Part shown: positions 13,101-25,100 of the stretch, one piece after another
How the letters are laid out: every line of letters starts with the position of its first letter
Position numbering within the stretch: position 1 is the stretch's first letter
Assembly: GCA_023935145.1 (NCBI GenBank)
Contig: CM043704.1
Location: 96,311,873 to 96,375,872 of the forward strand
Direction: 5' to 3'
Source of the DNA: Bretschneidera sinensis
Lineage: Eukaryota > Streptophyta > Magnoliopsida > Brassicales > Akaniaceae
Length of the DNA: 64,000 nt
The notes under the pieces: generated by a model
The model's input: the letters and a program-made list of their open reading frames with translations, nothing else
The model's database searches: none
What the model was told of the DNA's origin: nothing
Program-made: the position numbers and the translations under genes

Positions 13101-16100
13101 CCATTTTTTGGATAGTGTGGAATGAGAGAAATCATAGGCATTTTAATGGCATAGAGAGGCCTATCTAAGTTATTAGAGATAAATGGTTCAACACCTTTAA
13201 TTTTTAGTTTAAAGGAAATTTCCTTGTAAATGTTTTGGACATATTAGATTTTGTGGACTCCCTCTCTTGTAATTAGCCTTGCTTTTTGCTGCACCTGCTT
13301 GGTGCTTCTTAATAAAATTTTACTTGCCAAAAAAATTATCACTCAAGTTTTACAACATAATATGTATAAAGGTGACAAATAAGACAATTACAAAACCTTA
13401 CAGAAGTCCTCAAGGCAAAACTTCACCAATCTACACAAAGTAAATTCATAATATTTTTATATCTAAACTTTTCATACATTATATTATCTTCAATTTTTTT
13501 ATAAGTAAATTATATGATCTTCAGTTTTAAAACAAAGTAAACTACCATCATTCCTAATCCTAAGGCAGACATCCACACTTGCCTAGATGAACACAACACT
13601 TCAATTTTTTTTCCTTCAAGATAGACAAAAGTTTTTTAGAAAGATAAATGTCCTTGAAAGCAAACACTTGCCTTGCAATGAAATGGGATGCGGCAAGCCA
13701 CATAAAGTTTACTATGGTGTGAGTCTCAATAGTATTTACTTTTCTTTTATAAGTAAAAATATTATATAAAAAGGGCACCAAGTGGGGAAAACAGAACCTA
13801 AGGAAAACTGGAAACAAAAAGGGCAAACTACAATTAAGTACCTGTTGATCCTATAAGTGAACAGTATAGCATATCAAGGAGCCAAGGGGGTCCCAACCCA
13901 CGTACAAAAGCAATTATTTACAAAATTATTATAAACTTTATAAGCGCTTCATCATTTACAAAAAACTCCCATTGAACCAAAAGTTAAGGGTGTTGATCCA
14001 CCTATCCTCAAGGGTAACAATTGACCTCTCATCCCCATCAAAATCCCTTCTATTCTTCTCATTCCACACAAACCAAAAAAAGTAAAGGGGAATCAATGCA
14101 ATGGTTTTCCTCATCTTTTTGGTAAGTAACTTGTGGTCAAAGGCAGATAAAATCAAGTCCATGTGTTTTAATAAAGTGGCACTTAAGTAACATGGGGATT
14201 CTCCATTAGCAACTTCAGGGAGACAACATTAAAAATGTATGTTATTATTCCAATGAGAGTAAAATGATTGAATTTATGTCTCTTACCGACAATTAAAGCA
14301 CCCTCAATTAAACCAACACCCACTTCATTCCAAACCAAGCAGAAAAAGAAACCCATCTTAAGATCCAAATCCACACATATCACAAAACCCACCAACAACC
14401 ATAGTCCACAAACCTTTACCATGAAAATCCCTCACCAACAACATACACTTAGGGATATCATAAATCTTAAATGTAGGTTAGAAGTTGAAAATTAAAAAGC
14501 TAGCATGAGCTTGGCCATTACTATTGCAAATGAACTTTTGTTGATTTTTGGTTTCTTAATTTTGTTTGATTAATGATTATGGTTCAACATTAATGTTAAT
14601 GGATCCAAAAACTAGCTCTTCTGCGCATGAAATCACTGTCAGGTGCATAGCACATGATCAAGTTAACATCGTCTCCGTTAAGTTGCTAACAAAGCGATCA
14701 CCAGGGTACTTAAGTGCAACTTTTAAAAATACAATGACTTGTTCTTATCGGCCTGAAAACAGAGTTAGGACAGAAAGTCAATCATAACAACAACAAAGAA
14801 AGGCAGATAAGCTTTAGATTATGCGACTTACCCTTTATCACTTGGATATGTCCTAAAGTTTAAATTATTCAAACAATTATACTGTAACCAATTCAGTTAT
14901 TAAAGTTTGAATACATGTAGATTAACATTTTCCGCATCATTGTGCACTTGAAATTATATATGAAACTAAACAGAATGATAAAAAATATTTAATAGCTATC
15001 TAAGCATCTTTTCTGAAGCTACCAATTGCACGCAACCTATATCACACTAAATGTGAGAAAATATCATCTAACACAGAAAGTGAATGACAAGCATCCTAAC
15101 TACATGAAAAATGATTATGGAAATAATAAATAAATAATAATAGGGTTCACAAATTCAAGAGCAAAGGATATTCCTTTCTACGACCTTTCTCACTTGCTCG
15201 ATCACGAAGATGACTAAGACGCACTATCTCCGTTTCCAACCACTGCATTGGCATAGAAAAAAAATCAGAACTAGAGCTAGTCATAAGAATCAAGATACCA
15301 TGAATTGCTGCAAATCAAGATGTCATGTATTGCTGCAAAGTCAATACACCTGGTATGGCTGGTTTTTCTATTTTAACAATACCATCAAGATAATGCGAAC
15401 AATCCATGAAATTAAGGTGAGTTGATGAAGTAACTTCCATATCAGGGAGATGGATGACATAATTCTGAAATTATGTATTTCGTCATTTATTCTTCAGCAG
15501 TTGTGTTTTCATTTCAATCATGTTTTAGGGGCATACTTATCGATATTGCATAACATTTTTCTTAGGTAGTGAAATTAATCTATCTACCATGTGCAAAGAA
15601 ACAAGCAAGAATATGATTCCGTATCATTCATGTCCTAGAGACATACTTATCAATATTGCATAACATATTCCTAGAGTAGTGAAAATAACCATTCCCCACC
15701 ATGTGCAGAGCACAATAAAGAAACTTACATCTTTCACTCTTACTTCCTGCAGTGCCATGGCCTTTTCCTGAATGTCACCCTGTAAGCAACAAATTATTCT
15801 TACGGATCAGTGTATAGCAGAGAAGGAAAAAGGAACTTGAAACTTAATGGCAGATTAGAAAATTAGTAATGAAGTACACATAAAATTACCACAGTCAGCC
15901 TGTTAATAAGTCCACACTTTATGCTCTGGCGCAGACGCTTACATTCATCCTAACATATCAAAAGAAAGAAACACATCGTTAACAAGAAATAAGAATCATA
16001 TATAATAGAACTCACAAAGGCCCTTCACCCAATAAGGTCCAAAATATAGCAACCTCAAGATATCCCTTGACTTTGTCCACAAAGATGGCAAAGGCCACTG

Positions 16101-19100
16101 GTAAGCCATTGAAAGTCAATCTAACAGATTTTGAGTAAGTTTCTAAAATGCCATCAGTTTGCCCAATTAGACATGTATTTGACATGCACTTGAACTATTA
16201 AGAACCATATGTATGTGGGGATATCCCCCTAACAAAAATTGGTGGGATCTCAAAAACAAAAGTCTCTTTAATCTTTATATGTCAATTAGTATAAAATTCA
16301 AACTGCATAAATGTAATCTTCAGTTTTATGTCAATTAGAGAAACACTGACAGAACTTCCTTCAACCCTCTTCTCTCACATCCCAGAGCCAACATGAAAAA
16401 TGAAAAGGAGAAGAAGATGCACTAATACTGCTATTAGTACTTACCTCAGTGAACTCTTGATTCGAGATTATATCAATTGATATCATCTCTGTCTTGTTTA
16501 AGTTTAAAATTTCAAGCAGAAAGTCAGTTGTCCTTTTGCCAACTCTATATGGCTGGGCAACCTTGCTCGTACCTGTATACAAAAAAAAATAACAATCTTA
16601 CTTCTTCCCGCCTATGCAGGCCAAAAATAATACAGAAGAAAAGACATTTATCTAGATATTACCAACAACTTGGACTAGCCTATACAAATCTTGCTTTTGA
16701 CCACTGCCCGATATTCTTATTCTCACAAAAGAACCAACAGCTTTATCACGAAATGATTCAGTATCTTCAATTAGATCCTCCACCAAATTACGTCGCATGT
16801 AAATCAAATTAATATTGTGCATATCAATGGCTGCATAATCATCTAAATTAGATTGGCGTCCTCTATCATCACCCTTTTTACGTGTTTTGCGTCTCTTATG
16901 TTTGCCAGCCTTCATTAGAGCATCAGAGTTTTCATCAGCCTCCAAATGATTAGTAGCTTCAGTATCAACTACACTCTCTTGAAGGTCATCTACCAGAGAA
17001 TCTTCCTTCATAAGAAAGTGAGAATCAAGAAGATTTAACATCTCAAAATGCCCAACATGCGGTTTCCCAAACAGATTTTGCAGCCTTAAATCACAAATAA
17101 CTTGACTTTTACGGCGAGGATCACGAAGATTGTATCTTTTTATATACTCCAGTAGGAGATTATGTACTTCTGACCGAGGTAGAAAAGATTTGTCACCATT
17201 TCTCATGTGCGTGATAACCTCCAAAAGCTCTTTGGAAGCCCAGTCAACATTTTCATCAGTAGAAGCCCCTTTAGTACCAGCAGCTGCTGTGCTGCTTGGT
17301 GAATCACCCTCCCTAGCACCAGACTTCAACCGTCTCCTGGTCTTTCTTCTTTTAGCAATAGCTTGGGCATTGCGTGAAGAACTGTCTGAACCTGATCCTC
17401 CATCATTGTTAGCATCATAAAGTTCATCAGGTGATTCCAGTTTATTAGCATGTAAATCAGATCCTTTCCATGGATTTTTAGCCTGAGCAAGCTCCTCTGA
17501 AGTTATAGATAATCGGCCTTTCAAATCAATCCAGTAATCCTTGAAGAGAAATTCCCAGCTACTTTTGTCATCAAAATCTACTTGTGCCTGCAAAAGAACA
17601 GAACAGAGCAAAAGAGAAATCAGTATAGAAGAAAACTTCAATAATTAGGCAAAATAAATAAAGCATCAATAAATGGAAGTTAGTTACAAGTACTGTAGCA
17701 CATTCACAACATCACGAGAGACTGAATTGGAACTTTGGATACCTATTCATACTATTAAGTCAAATCACTTATTCTTTTGAAGAGATCAGTGTCCATTGCC
17801 TAACATCTGATCTCAATTTGCCAAGTTCAATAACAGAAGGTAATGTCAATAAAGCATCCAAAAAAGTACAAGAATTCCCTAAGCAACCAGAAGAAGAAAC
17901 TACAGAACACTGTATGCTGAGACTAATGCCCATTTGAAGTCAACAATAAAAGTACTTTTAAAAAAAAAGTCAACAATAAAGTGTGAAAGGGTTATATAGA
18001 GATTCCTCAGCAAACAGGAAAGGCAATTCAAAACTATAAGCACACACTTCAAAGCCTGGATTTGTGGGAAGCTATTTGAAGGATGATCTTAACCATTGAC
18101 ATTCTCCAAAGAAGAGGTAAATGCTTGTGAATTGGTGTTACCTTTGAATAGAGAATAATGAATCCATGTCTCATATCTTGTTGTGATGTTCATGGGCAAG
18201 ACAACTTTGGATTATGACTTTCCGGGTTTTGTGACTTCATTGGGTGAGCGCCGGTTCCTTTCAAGAAGAGGTGTGGGCTTGGAGTTGAATTCATGGTTCT
18301 AAAAGTAGAAGGCCATCGCCTTATCCCACTCTCCATTTGGTGGTTGTTTTCGGTGGGATAGGAAAAGGAGCGCTTTTGATGGTATGAAAAATTCGATTGA
18401 CTCTCTTAAGAAATGGTGGCTCAATGCCCTTATTTTTTTGTTAAAGGAGGATTTTTTGTAAATGAGCTTCAAATTATAAATTTTTTAGAAATACTATCAT
18501 ATAGATTTTTGATTTTATAAATGGGTGGCACCCCCTTGGTGCCCTTTGTTAATACTATACTTTTTCTTATAAAAAGGTTTGGATTTAACACTCCATCAAT
18601 AACATGAAATATTTTTTCTCATCAAGCTGAGTTATTTTCTGCTGCACACCAGCAACCTGCAGATGAGATTATGATTAGGTCGAAGTTGATTGGAGTCGCC
18701 AAATTCTTTAAAATATCCCCATTTAAACAAGGTCACTTCCCCGTTCCGTTATTATTTAAGCCCTTGCTTATGCTATTATTACAGGCCGTAATACATTCAC
18801 GGCTTGCAGTAATGTTTAAACAAAATTGATGGATATGACCAAGAACCAGGGAAGCTTGAAGCAAGAAACAATAGCCGAAACAAAAAAAAAAAAATGAAAC
18901 AAATTCGCGCAAAAATATGGAAATTGGGCCAATCTCATTGGGCCAGTATGAGTCCATGCGATGTGGTTTAAAGGTAAGAGAGAAATAAATTGTGGTTACA
19001 AACCAAGCTATTTGTATTCAACTTGACACATAAATGATTAGCTTGCATCCCAGCCCAACAGACCCGTGTACATATGTCATTATGATATTAAAACGGAACA

Positions 19101-22100
19101 ATCTGAGCAACAGTACCCAAGATGATTGCAGAGATGGAAGGCAAACAGCCAAATAAACATTTTCAGCTACACACCGTCCATTACAACCATGAAATTACAT
19201 TGGAAAATTTAAACAACATAATAAAAATAAATAACAATGAAGAGCTCAATAACACAAACTACAAAGCTGTCAAATTCAAATCAAGTTTTCCATATATCAG
19301 GGTACACAATTAAGCAAAGCACAAGGATTTGATGCACCCCTTTAAGAAAACTTTTTTTATAAGTAAAATTGCATTAAAAAGCACCAAGACGGTGCAACCG
19401 AAAACAAAGATTACCTACACAATTGGAACACCCCTTTAAGAAAACTATGAAGACATAAAAGTGTTTCCACCTTAAACCATATGGGTGGAATTTTCCTTTA
19501 CACGTTGCACCATGAACACCATGAGATATCAGCCTTGAAAATGAGAATGACACCAAGCAAAGAAGACAAAACACCAAACATTAGAAAGAATGGTGCACAT
19601 ACCGTTTCTTTCTTTTCCTGCTGATTCCTTTCAATCAACATGACTGTATCCATACACGTCTCACAGAAACCTTTGTTATCCCTTACACATAAGATGACAG
19701 TATCTTTGATGCACCCCTTGCACAATGAAAAAGTACATGTGTAACACATATAGTGCGCATTCTTCTCACATTTGCTACATAGATGCCAGCCTAATTCAAG
19801 AAAAATATCAATACTCAAATTAGATTGAGACAAAACACAAGATAACAGACCATTTTAAAAATAAGAACTTCGACAAATGAAATATAGATTTGTCAGACCA
19901 TGAAGCAAAGCTGACAATAAAATATTCTGAGTGCATTATGATGTCAATTCCATATCTGACAAGGCAAGAAGAAACAAAACCATCCAAAATAACGGAAGCA
20001 AATAATATGAGAAATTTATGAACAAAACCAGGGGGGAATGTGCACCGAAACACCAAAATAGCCTTAACTTTATTTAGATATGCACTCCATGCCTGTGCAT
20101 TTAACAACAAGAAATGATAAGAAATCACCTCTATTGTCAAATTAGCTTTGGAACATCTAGAATTTTTTTTTTTTTTTTATAAGTAAAAAATATATTAATA
20201 ACGCACCAAGAAGGTGCAACCCATTTACAAAGATTTTCTATATGAGAGAAACTCTACAAGCTCTAAAAGCCCAATATCATTCACCAAAAAATTCCCTTTA
20301 AACTAAAAATTAAGAGCATTGACCAAACTATCTCTAATTACATCAAAATTTCTTTCAATGCCCTCAAAAGCTATATGATTCCTCTCATTCCACACTATCC
20401 AAAAAATGGATAGAGGAATCAAAGAGTAAGCCTTCTTTAGCTCCTTAGAAGCCCGAAGCCCACTCCAAGCCCACAATTCATCTTTCACAGATCCAGTGAA
20501 CACCCAAGAGACACCCAAAATACGATGAGCCATCACCTATAAGGTTCTAGCCAAGGAGCACTCCATCAAAAGATGAAATATGGACTCGACGCAACTTTTG
20601 CAAATGAAGCACCTATTAACAATCACTTTCCCCTTTTTTTGCAAGTTGTCTAGGGTGAGCGGCTTCCCAAGCAAAAAAACACACTTTTTAAGGGCATGAA
20701 AACACCAAATTGTCTTCCATGGAAAGTTGAATGAGCCTTCCGAGGCATCCCCATGCAAAGAATCTTTTAAAACGAATTCACCTCAAATCCTTTATCTGGG
20801 CTATCCCTTCATTTAATCAAATATTAAATTTGGAGAAAACTTAGTTTGAATATTACTGAAATATCCCAGTATTTCCTTTTTCTAAACATATGGAAAAAGA
20901 AACGCAAGAGACACATAGAGAAACTACAAGGAGCTTGCCTACATTTGCGATTAATTGGCTTAACTCCTGAAAACATTCCCTCCATAAAGTAATTCTTAAT
21001 ATCTTACACAGAAATACAGCTTCTTTGTATCTTTATCATCTTAGAAGCTCCTGCCCAGAACAACAAAATTATTTGTTTCGATATATCATGAATAAAATAA
21101 ATGTTAAAAGAGTTTTCATGCTTGACTGTTTGGATCGTACTAAATTTAAGCCAAAATGCTTAAGTATCATCCAAGGAATTCAATAGAGTTCTTTGGAAAT
21201 AGTGTTCAACTTAGTACGGTTAATAACAAAACCTAAATAGGAAGATTCTTGTTTTCACTTCTATTCTTTTCTTTTTCTTTCTTCACATAAATAAACATTC
21301 ACCATTGGTTGTACTCATAAATTAAGAACCTTTTGAGCTTTTCCCTTTTCGTTTTAACAAAGAATCTTTTCAGCTTTTACATTTTTTCGTTTTAGAAATT
21401 ACATTGCCTAGGGCTAAGCAACCTGGAGTTTAATAGACTTGAGAAGAAAAGATGGGGTTTTATGGAAGTATAAGACGGGAAGAAAGTTCGATGTCAAGTC
21501 TTTGTACAAGGTCATTGTCAAGAGCACTGCAATGGACATAAGATAGTTTTCCTAGAAAAGCTACTTGGAAAACTACTGCTCCTTTGAAAGTTAAGTACTT
21601 CTTTAGTTTGAGAAGCGACATGTAAAAGGATATCAACTACTGATAATCTACAAAGAGGGAAAAAGTGTTAGTGTTGGTACTATCTTTTGGTCCTCAACTA
21701 AACATTTCTGGCAAATGGCCTTCTTGCTATTAGGTAAATCTTGGGTTAAGGTTGATACTATGGAAAATTTTATAGATTTCATAAAAGTTTTTGTATTGTA
21801 TAGTTTTGTGCATGGGTTGGGGCAATGATACTTGTGGTGTAGATTAGGAAGTGAAAACCGCAGTTTAAAACACATTAAAGGTTAAAATTCTGATGTAGAT
21901 TGAAGCTTGAACAAAATTAGGGTTTAGGATTGAAAACCACTAAATTCTCAAGGCTGCTTACATTAAGTCTGAAAAGATTATTTATATTAGGGTTATGACA
22001 GCCCTTAAATCCCTACCCTTGCTTTAAATAATTTCTCAGATAATCCTAACCATCCATGCATATCAAAACTCACATGCTAGTCACACAAATATTTATAAAA

Positions 22101-25100
22101 CTATAGAAAACATATCTGATGTCCATAAAGACAATAAAACAGTTTCTTAGATGCTCCTGCATCAATTTGACACATCAAAACATAAAAGGGCCAAGCCACT
22201 TTGGAGGCGAGATGTAAGGCTCTAACCCCAAAAAAAGAAGTATATTTCTTTTCAGTTGGTTCAAGTGGAAAGCATCAAGGAAAAATCTTAAGCATTAGCT
22301 CGGAGATATAACAATTAACACCCCTTGGAAACAAGCATCCCTTAAGAACTAAACCAAAATCAAATCAATAGCCAATGCATTCACAAGAATGCTTAGAATA
22401 ATCGGGGTCATTGCTGGTTGGACTTTAAGCAAGCCACAATTCACCAACTGGACCCACCTATGCATTTAATGATCAAAGTGCTCAATTAGATGGGGTGTTG
22501 TTAAGCAACCGTTAGAGAAAGGAGGGCTAGGTATGAAATCCCTTATTCAGTTTAAGAAGGCGCTCATCAGTAAATGGTTGTGGTGGTTCATGACTCAAAA
22601 GAACTTGTGGTGGAGGAAAGTTGTGGAGGCTATTCATGGGGTGTATTTTGGTGATTGGACATCTAATTCGAAAAGGATGCCGTATAGGATAGGGGTGTGG
22701 AATCGGATTAGAAAGGTTGGGATGTTCATCTCCAAAGTGAGGTTTGTGGTTGGCAATGGGTCAACATTCTTTTTGACATAATGTGTTGTGTGGGAAGAAA
22801 CGGCTAAAAGGGCGATTTCCGGAGTTGTTTGCTATGACTAGAGATAAGAACGTTGTTGCAGCGTCTTGTGCGCTTTCGTCCTAGAGAGTATTGTTTTATT
22901 TATAAGTAAAATTGTATTGAAAGAAAAATGCACCAAGGGGGTGCAACCCAATTAGTCCCGGAGAGTATTGTTTGGGATGTGTTGTTTGAGAGGAATGCTC
23001 AAGAGTGGGAAGTTGACTATTTCGAAGCTTTCTTCAATAAGCTTTAGAGTGTCAAGGTGCCATTACCAGGGGAAGACAGCGTGAAATGGATTTTAAAAAG
23101 GGATGGGCGCTCTAACGTGAGATCTTTGTACCTTTCGTTTCGTGAGGGTTCGATGGAAGAGAAGAGAGTCAACTTTCCTTGGAAAGAAATCTGGAAATCC
23201 CGGGCTCCCACCATGGGAAGCTGCGACAATTGACAATCCTAAGAGAAGTGGGAATTGTTTGGTTAATTGTTGTTATCTCTGCAACTGATACTTCTTCTGT
23301 TGCTTTGCTATCCTTGGACCAGGCAATTGTGGTCTTTGGCTTATGCCGTTTTGGGGGTGAGTTAAGTGATGGGAGGATCGGTTAGAGAGGAGATTTGTGC
23401 TTGGAAAAGGCTAAAGGACTCCAAAGAGTTAGCAACCTTATCCCTCTTTCTATATTTTGGATGGTTTGGACCGAGAGAAAGAGGAGGGCTTTTAATGGGT
23501 TGGAGAATCCATCTGGTGTGATTAAAGATAAAAGGCTTCACACCTTCAACTTTTGGCTTAGTGGAGACTTTTTGTCAATGAGGAAGAGCTTGTAGAGTTC
23601 ATCAAATTTTTATCTTGTAAATGGGTTGCAAACCCTCAGTGCGGTTTTGAATAAAATTCTTTTTTTGATACGTAGTTTTGAATTCAATTCTCTTTACTTA
23701 TAAAAAAAGGAGGGGCCAACTTTTAGCATTCCCAATACATTCATAAAGCCAATTTACATAGGTAATACGGTTCCATACAAATGTGCAAAGAACTAAGTGG
23801 TAACTACACTGTTGTCACTCAATTTTTAAAAAAAAAATAGCGAGTTGTATGACAAAATATGAACACTAGAGAGCCAATTTAAGGACCATGCCTTTAAGAA
23901 TTTGAATATTTCATGGATTGTAGACATTTTTTTATAAGTATATTTCATGGATCATTAACACTGAATCAAAAAAAACTGCATCCCAGGCTAGCAACCACAC
24001 TTTGCCAATTTAACTTAAAATCCAAATATTTTTAGTAACAAAGAGCCATTGGGACTTTGAAATCATATACACCCAAGCCATTAGAGAACCTGAAACAAGG
24101 CGCAATAACCCAACTGGGCGAGCATGCAAACTTAAACAGTTAACTTGGCAAAACTGAGAATCAAACTTCCTTTCCTTTCTGCTTCAGCAAGCTTTGTTGT
24201 CAATTACATCAAACCTTTAGCAAAGAAAATAAGCAACAAGTTCAAAAAACTCCAAATTTGAATTGGAAGAGAAAGGGAGTATAAAATTTGGACAGTCATG
24301 AATCTTTAAGCCTTTATATTTCTCAAGTAGCATTAATATTCAATCCCCATCTCTCAATCCCCTTGAGAGCTCATAGCAATAAGATGAGGAGAGGAGATAC
24401 GGAAGGTTTTTTCTATTGATTCCTCCCTCTATCATGTGCATAGTGTGCAAAGAGAGAAATAGTAAGGCTTTTGAGGATGTAAGAAGCTCAATAGATACCA
24501 TCAATAGCAAATGGTTAAATACCCTTTGTTTTTGGTTTAAGGGGGAATTTTTTGTAAGAGTAAGTGTTCCTTGATTTCTTAGACTTACTATCTTGTAGAT
24601 AGTCTTTTTGTGAACAAGTTGCACCGTTTATGCTTTCTTAATATACTTTTAACTTACCAAAAAAAAGGTAATCTCATCGTCCAGAAGATGAAGCAACTAA
24701 ACACACTTGCAAGTTCACCTTAACAGTTCTTTAGCACCTTACATAAAGATTAAGAGTGCATAACACACATAAAAAGGATATATAATCAATAAAATGAATA
24801 ACCTACACGATAAAGAGCCCATCAGCCAAAAAAGTTACTCCATGACAAATTAATATTAGCAATTGATGATGAAAGAGATTGGGATCATGGCTAAATTGAG
24901 CTGAATTTAGTGAAGGAAAAAACAAAAGATTTGTACAAAAACTTACCGCAATTCCATTTACCCTTGGCTCGAAAGAATGCCTCATCTCGACCAACACATG
25001 AAGGGTGGTAAGCCTTTGGGCATCCCCTGCAAAAAGACAACAGATGGATTCTATGAAACGAAAATAACCCCAATCAATCACTCCTAAGCACAACAAAATG

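Larger units (their letters stand above)
9560..15171 (-). other. U12-type AT-AC intron (5612 nt) of the NERD-like gene
   Basis: On the minus strand the intron opens with ATATCCTTT (15171-15163), an exact U12 5' splice site. It closes with AC at 9561-9560. TCCTTGAC, an exact U12 branch-point consensus, lies at 9576-9569, with the branch A about 10 nt from the end. Exon 8 ends in GA and exon 9 starts with G, restoring a Glu codon and the family sequence RRKE-LRECVEKLQ. No GT-AG alternative gives this join. The intron holds a MITE (9840), a SINE (11240) and three LINE pieces. Confidence 0.93.
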
